Shown here one piece after another: positions 5,247 to 9,057 of a stretch of 9,057 nt of DNA. Source of the DNA: Deltaproteobacteria bacterium (GTDB lineage: Bacteria; Desulfobacterota; JAENJC01); NCBI GenBank assembly GCA_016208525.1, contig JACQYJ010000155.1, forward strand, positions 1-9,057, read 5' to 3'. Each line of letters begins with the position of its first letter. Position 1 is the first letter of the stretch. The position numbers and the translations under genes are program-made. A model generated the notes under the pieces. The model was not told the origin of the DNA. It did no database searches and saw only the letters and a list, made by a program, of their open reading frames with translations.

Positions 5247-8200
5247 TCAATTCCCGCTGACAGCCAGGTCATCAAGATAGAAGGCCCCGTCAAAACCATT
5301 TGTACTGCTGTCGTATCCGCCGTCCTGGTCGCTCCATGAACTGTCGCTTACGAACCTGAACCTCAGACTTACTATATTTCCCACATAAGATGAAAGGTTT
5401 ATATTCTGCAGAGTCCAGGCCTGCAATACCCCTGTAACGGTCTGGATTCCAGTCCAGGTCGTTCCGCCGTTTGTGCTGACCTCAACATATCCGAATTCGT
5501 AATTCGCCTCCATATCGTGTCTCATTTTAAACAATAAAGAGGCCCCGGATGATCCCCTCAAATCAATGCCGGATATGGTCAGCTTTTCATCCCAGTTGTT
5601 TCCATAACCTGCTCCGCCTGACCAGCCGTTTGTCGTCGCATAAGCGGCGTCCTCACCGCACCGGTAAGCGTTCCCTGTAGCTCCCCATGCGCCGGAATAG
5701 AAGTGGGTGGTGTTGCTCAGGGAGGCAAGACCGGTGACGTTCCCGTCAAAGTCGTTGGCATATACTGTCCCTGGTTCGGTTATAATAATAGTCTGAGCTT
5801 CTGCAACGGATGTCCTGTCAACAGTCGTGCCATCAGGGAAGATCACCCTTACGTCGCATGTTGTCATGGTCAGGCCGAGGTGTAGTGCCTTGTCCTCCGA
5901 AGACGCATATCCTGAGCCTGCAGTAACTAACCTTGCCCCAAGAAGTTTTGCGCTGTTTCCGATAAACCCTGCCTCGTACACCTCGACCCTCGCTCCAACG
6001 GCGTCTTTGTTCCCTGAAGTTCCAAGGAGTTTAACCTTCAGCCAGCCGTTGTTGTTCTGCTCCGTCCTGAAGAATGAATTGGCGCCGCTATTGACGACAT
6101 AGATGTCCATATCTCCGTCAAAGTCTCCGTCCACCGCGGCAACCCCATAGCTTATACCGGCATCGGCGACTCCGGCATTCACAGCATTGTCTGTAAATAC
6201 GCCCGCTCCGTTGTTGATATAAAGCCTGTTCGCAGCATCCGTATTTGCCGAATAGAGGTCAATATCTCCGTCATGGTCAATATCTACGAACACCGCTCCA
6301 GCGCTGTTCGATGCATCAGCGACACCTCTTGTTGCTGCCTCTTCGGTGAATACGCCTCCTGTCTGGATGCCTCCGTTGATATACAGGCGGTTTGCGACGT
6401 TTCTTGTCACATAGACGTCCATATCTCCGTCCCTGTCCACATCACCGATGGAAACCCCCTGGCCTCCGCCCGTATCGGAGATGCCGTATGCGGCAGACTT
6501 TTCTGTGAATACCATCACCCCTGTCTGCTCGTAATACTGATTGGCCTGCCCGCTGTTTATGACAAGGATGTCGAGCTTGCCGTCCTGGTTGAAGTCCACC
6601 ATCAGGGCCATGCCGCTGTTTTCTGCGACGCCGGCAATACTATATGTAGCAGCGCTTTCCGTGAATGTCCCGTCTCCGTTGTTGATGAAGAGGAAGTTCG
6701 GAGCGGCATCGTTTGCCACATAGATGTCGAGGTCTCCGTCATTGTCTATGTCTCCTGCCGCAGCCCCCCGGCTGTTCTCCGTTCCTCCTCCGGCCTGGCC
6801 GCTCAGAGTAAACGTCCCGTTGCCGTTGTTCATATAGAGAAGGTTGACGCTTCCGTAATTGGACACATAAAGATCAGGATGTCCGTCGTTGTTTAAGTCG
6901 GCAAATAGCGCCCCGGCGCTGTTCTCTGTAGTTCCGGCAACTCCGGCAGCAGTGGAGTTGTCAAACCATGCCCCAGCTATGTTGACAAACAATTTATTAG
7001 CAGATCCATAATTTGCCACGAATATATCGCCTGTCCCGTCTCCGTTCACGTCCGCTACGGCAACCCCTCGTCCCGATCCGGTGTCGCCCAGGCCCAGAGC
7101 GGCTGTCTGGTCTGTGAAGTTGACGTAAGGAGTAGCCGGCATCTCAACGACATTGGTCTCCGTGTTCCCGACCGCATCCACCGCCCTTACCGTGAAGTAG
7201 TAGACCTTGTCGTTGCTCAATCCTGTAACAGTGTAAGGAGATGAGGCTATGTCTGCGATTACAGTCCCGCTTGTGGCAGGGCTTGCGGTGTTCACATAAA
7301 CCTTGAACGTCACAGGCGCGGAGTTGGAAGATGTCGTCGCATTCAGGTCGCCTGCCGCGCCCCATGTGAGCAATACAGAGCCGTTCCCTGCGGTTGCGGA
7401 CTGGACCCCGGCAGTTGTTGTCCATACCGGAGCTGTCTCGTCTACCGGAACAGCTGTGACATTCACTCCTTTAGAGTAGTTAGGCATTCCGTCGTAAGCA
7501 AAGAGCGTGTAGTAATAGGTCGTGCCGAACTGAAGATCGTTCGCCCCGAGGTTTGTGTCGCTGACGGTATTAGCCGGGCCGTTGTATACCTCCACTCCAT
7601 CCGTCATCGTTGTTGGATATGCCGTCGCGCTCCTTCTTACCATTACCCCCGCAAAATCCACCGCAGGGTTAGTCCAGGAGAGGTCAATGTAGCCGTCGTG
7701 AGGAACAGCAGTAAGGCTTGTCACCTCTGCCGGAGCCCCGTCATTGACCGATTGCACAGGCCCTGCCTGGGCTGAACCGGTCTTGTTTTCCAGGTCTTTG
7801 GCCTGGACTATATAGTAATAGTAGGTTCCGTCCACCGCCGTATTATCCACATAGCTGTATGTCCCTGAGCTTACTGAGGCAATAAGGGTCGTGGCATCAG
7901 GCGTAAAGCCTGTCGTGGTTGACCTGTGGACATCGTAACCCGCAACATCATTAACCCCTGCGCCGTCGTCTGTCGAAAGCTGCCAGTTAATGGTTATGCT
8001 CCCGCCGTTGTCTCCCGGGGTGTCATAAACAAAAGGAGCTGCTTGAGGACTGCCGTAAATAATAGTCACTTCCTCAAGGACATGCGTATAATTGATATTT
8101 GCAGTCTCCATTATAGCCTTATATTGAATCCACGCATGGCTGTTATGGATCGTATTTACCGCAGAACCTGAGACAGTATAATAATCTCCTGTCCCCGTCG

Positions 8201-8486
8201 GGCCATACCATACAGCAGATGCCAGACCTGCCTCGGTTGCAGCAGATCTGATCTGGAATTTCACCGATGTCCCACTCGGAGCAGAACCCTTCCAGTAGAT
8301 GTTATTTATCGCATTTGTCCCCTTGTTATACGGAGCAGAGATTATGCTTCCAGACGATTTGTATAGCTCATGGGCCGGAGCGCCGATGCCAACTGAATAA
8401 GGCGTTCCTATCTGTCCCATATATGTAAACGTCCCATCACCATTGTTCTTGTATGACCTGACATCGTAACTACTGTACCTCGTCAC
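5247..8486 (-). CDS. Large FN3 / FG-GAP / ASPIC-UnbV surface protein (main open frame of a broken gene)
   Basis: 1079 codons are open from GTG at 8484-8486, but this is not a natural start. There is no signal peptide or ribosome-binding site, and the frame begins inside a calcium-loop repeat (upstream codons read GDGDQDLVV before TRYSSYDV). Domains in order: tail of an FG-GAP repeat (1-27); a beta-sandwich common in surface proteins (about 40-147, VKFQIRSAATEAGL, WIQYKAIMET); three fibronectin-III-like domains (150-247, 251-347, 351-452); seven FG-GAP/VCBS repeats (455-810) with DxNxDGxxD loops; an ASPIC/UnbV domain (814-900, WLKVKLLGTSGNKDAVGARV, VRVIFPDGTTVDR); and a C-terminal beta-sandwich (907-1079, YVEVSTNGGTTW). 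It is probably exported and calcium-stabilised, with adhesion or binding the likely role. No ligand can be named. I see no LPXTG, PEP-CTERM or autotransporter end. Fragments of the same gene continue upstream to 9057. Confidence 0.85.
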   Translation of the reverse strand: MTRYSSYDVRSYKNNGDGTFTYMGQIGTPYSVGIGAPAHELYKSSGSIISAPYNKGTNAINNIYWKGSAPSGTSVKFQIRSAATEAGLASAVWYGPTGTGDYYTVSGSAVNTIHNSHAWIQYKAIMETANINYTHVLEEVTIIYGSPQAAPFVYDTPGDNGGSITINWQLSTDDGAGVNDVAGYDVHRSTTTGFTPDATTLIASVSSGTYSYVDNTAVDGTYYYYIVQAKDLENKTGSAQAGPVQSVNDGAPAEVTSLTAVPHDGYIDLSWTNPAVDFAGVMVRRSATAYPTTMTDGVEVYNGPANTVSDTNLGANDLQFGTTYYYTLFAYDGMPNYSKGVNVTAVPVDETAPVWTTTAGVQSATAGNGSVLLTWGAAGDLNATTSSNSAPVTFKVYVNTASPATSGTVIADIASSPYTVTGLSNDKVYYFTVRAVDAVGNTETNVVEMPATPYVNFTDQTAALGLGDTGSGRGVAVADVNGDGTGDIFVANYGSANKLFVNIAGAWFDNSTAAGVAGTTENSAGALFADLNNDGHPDLYVSNYGSVNLLYMNNGNGTFTLSGQAGGGTENSRGAAAGDIDNDGDLDIYVANDAAPNFLFINNGDGTFTESAATYSIAGVAENSGMALMVDFNQDGKLDILVINSGQANQYYEQTGVMVFTEKSAAYGISDTGGGQGVSIGDVDRDGDMDVYVTRNVANRLYINGGIQTGGVFTEEAATRGVADASNSAGAVFVDIDHDGDIDLYSANTDAANRLYINNGAGVFTDNAVNAGVADAGISYGVAAVDGDFDGDMDIYVVNSGANSFFRTEQNNNGWLKVKLLGTSGNKDAVGARVEVYEAGFIGNSAKLLGARLVTAGSGYASSEDKALHLGLTMTTCDVRVIFPDGTTVDRTSVAEAQTIIITEPGTVYANDFDGNVTGLASLSNTTHFYSGAWGATGNAYRCGEDAAYATTNGWSGGAGYGNNWDEKLTISGIDLRGSSGASLLFKMRHDMEANYEFGYVEVSTNGGTTWTGIQTVTGVLQAWTLQNINLSSYVGNIVSLRFRFVSDSSWSDQDGGYDSSTNGFDGAFYLDDLAVSGN
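6057..7124 (-). repeat. Seven tandem FG-GAP/VCBS repeats, about 153 bp each (within the surface-protein gene)
   Basis: Calcium-loop cores start at residues 479, 530, 579, 631, 682, 735 and 786 of the main frame: DVNGDGTGD, DLNNDGHPD, DIDNDGDLD, DFNQDGKLD, DVDRDGDMD, DIDHDGDID and DGDFDGDMD. The spacing is 49-53 residues. Each unit carries NxLYxNNGxGxFT plus GVAxxxxSxG between loops. Such arrays fold as a beta-propeller of about seven blades (integrin alpha-like), so this block may be one complete propeller. The ASPIC/UnbV domain follows directly, as is usual for this family. Confidence 0.9.
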
Positions 8487-8715
8487 AACAAGGTCCTGGT
8501 CCCCGTCTCCCTGCGATGATGTCTAAATGTCCATCGCCTGTGAAATCGGCAAGAGTAACGCCGTAAGGATCATTGCTGCTGCCTTTCGTGTCGAAGAGGA
8601 ATACAGGAGATGCAAAGGTCCCATTTCCGTTGCCATAATAGGCATATACTCCCCCTCCACCATTCTCTGCATAAACAAAATCCATATTGCCGTCTTCATT
8701 TATGTCCGCGGCATC
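8470..8715 (-). pseudogene. FG-GAP repeat fragment between the in-frame TAG and the frameshift
   Basis: The frame resumes right after the TAG at 8716-8718 and reads DAADINEDGNMDFVYAENG, then YYGNGNGTF, YGVTLADFTGDGHLDIIAG, before running out of frame into RRGPGPCCDEVQ and a stop at 8470-8472. It is in the same frame as the upstream fragment. The downstream main frame is offset by one base: a net gain of one base or loss of two separates them. The main frame is open up to a stop at 8523-8525, so the shift must lie between 8470 and 8525. An ATG at 8683-8685 exists but falls mid-domain and is not a credible start. Confidence 0.75.
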
Positions 8716-9057
8716 CTACCCTCGTCCATAACTGCCTGGAGCAGCGGTTGTGATGGTGGTGGTTGTAAATGTCCCATTTCCGTTTCCGGTATAAAGATAA
8801 ATATATCTGTTGTTTCCCCCCACAATAAAGTCATAGTTGCCGTCGTTGTTAAAGTCAGCAGCGGCGATATCCATGGTGAGGTAATTCAAGTATAACGAAC
8901 TGCCAATCTGCCCCTTGTCGGTAAACACTCCCGGCGAGGTCTGTTCAATGAAATGCATATACCCATACCATCCGTATTCCCCTGTCACTATATCGTAATC
9001 TCCATCATTATCGAAATCCGCTACGGCAAATCCTCTCTGATAATAACCAAGACCTAT
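8716..9057 (-). pseudogene. 5'-ward FG-GAP repeat fragment of the same surface-protein gene (cut by window edge)
   Basis: Open from the window edge, it reads IGLGYYQRGFAVADFDND, then GDYDIV, a second loop AAADFNNDGNYDFIVGG followed by YIYLYTGNGNGTF, and stops at TAG after GSYGRG. In other repeats of this protein the residues after GRG or SRG are VAVADV or AAAGDI. So the TAG replaces a hydrophobic residue in the middle of a repeat, and the following codons continue the repeat in frame. GTG at 8986-8988 is an artificial start inside the first loop. The true N-terminus and signal peptide are outside the window. The break could be a real nonsense mutation or a sequence error. Confidence 0.75.

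Noticed and set aside
6273..6896. Plus-strand 207-residue open frame opposite the FG-GAP repeats
   Set aside because: Its apparent repetitiveness (CHIDVEVSV, VCHIDVHISV) simply mirrors the antisense of the tandem calcium-loop repeats.
6057..7124. Regularly spaced repeats of about 153 bp as a possible CRISPR or satellite array
   Set aside because: The period is protein-level. The units encode diverged FG-GAP repeats in one open frame, with no identical direct repeats or spacers.

Overview
The window is a piece of a bacterial chromosome of moderate GC. It looks like an anaerobe or environmental bacterium of the Nitrospirota or Desulfobacterota type. That placement is an inference from the style of the Rho, PGK and TIM proteins, the gap-pgk-tpiA-secG order and the many short interspersed palindromic repeats; the sequence alone does not prove it. 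Every convincing gene lies on the minus strand, so transcription runs from high to low coordinates.

Layout in the direction of transcription. (1) 9057-5247: a very large predicted surface or secreted protein. It carries FG-GAP/VCBS calcium-loop repeats, three fibronectin-III-like domains, a block of seven more FG-GAP repeats, an ASPIC/UnbV domain and a C-terminal beta-sandwich. Its 5' end is outside the window, and the part seen here is broken by an in-frame TAG (8716-8718) and a frameshift near 8470-8525. (2) 5246-4694: a gene-free stretch packed with three palindromic repeat elements. (3) 4693-1091: a glycolysis cluster of gap (GAPDH), pgk (PGK) and tpiA (TIM), followed by secG (Sec translocon subunit). 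pgk and tpiA overlap by 4 bases. gap and pgk are separated by two repeat elements. A perfect stem-loop lies between tpiA and secG. (4) 1090-516: another gene-poor stretch with a near-consensus promoter just after secG and a 325-bp nested palindromic element. (5) 515-1: the N-terminal third of the transcription termination factor Rho, cut by the window edge.

The three glycolytic enzymes catalyse consecutive or adjacent steps of lower glycolysis/gluconeogenesis (GAP to 1,3-BPG, 1,3-BPG to 3-PG, DHAP to GAP), so a shared transcript makes sense. secG probably rides on the same transcript. Nothing suggests the FG-GAP protein takes part in this pathway.

I found no defence system, CRISPR array, transposase, integrase, rRNA or tRNA. 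The most unusual content is non-coding. At least four short elements (553-877, 3565-3683, 4900-5031, 5036-5170), and possibly two more, share related termini (core TCGTAAAAAGTC) but carry different palindromic interiors. Several of those interiors are built on an 8-nt period of the form C(G/A)C-N-AAG-N. They occupy all the longer intergenic spaces, touch a stop codon and two possible promoters, and look like a non-autonomous mobile or structural repeat family.
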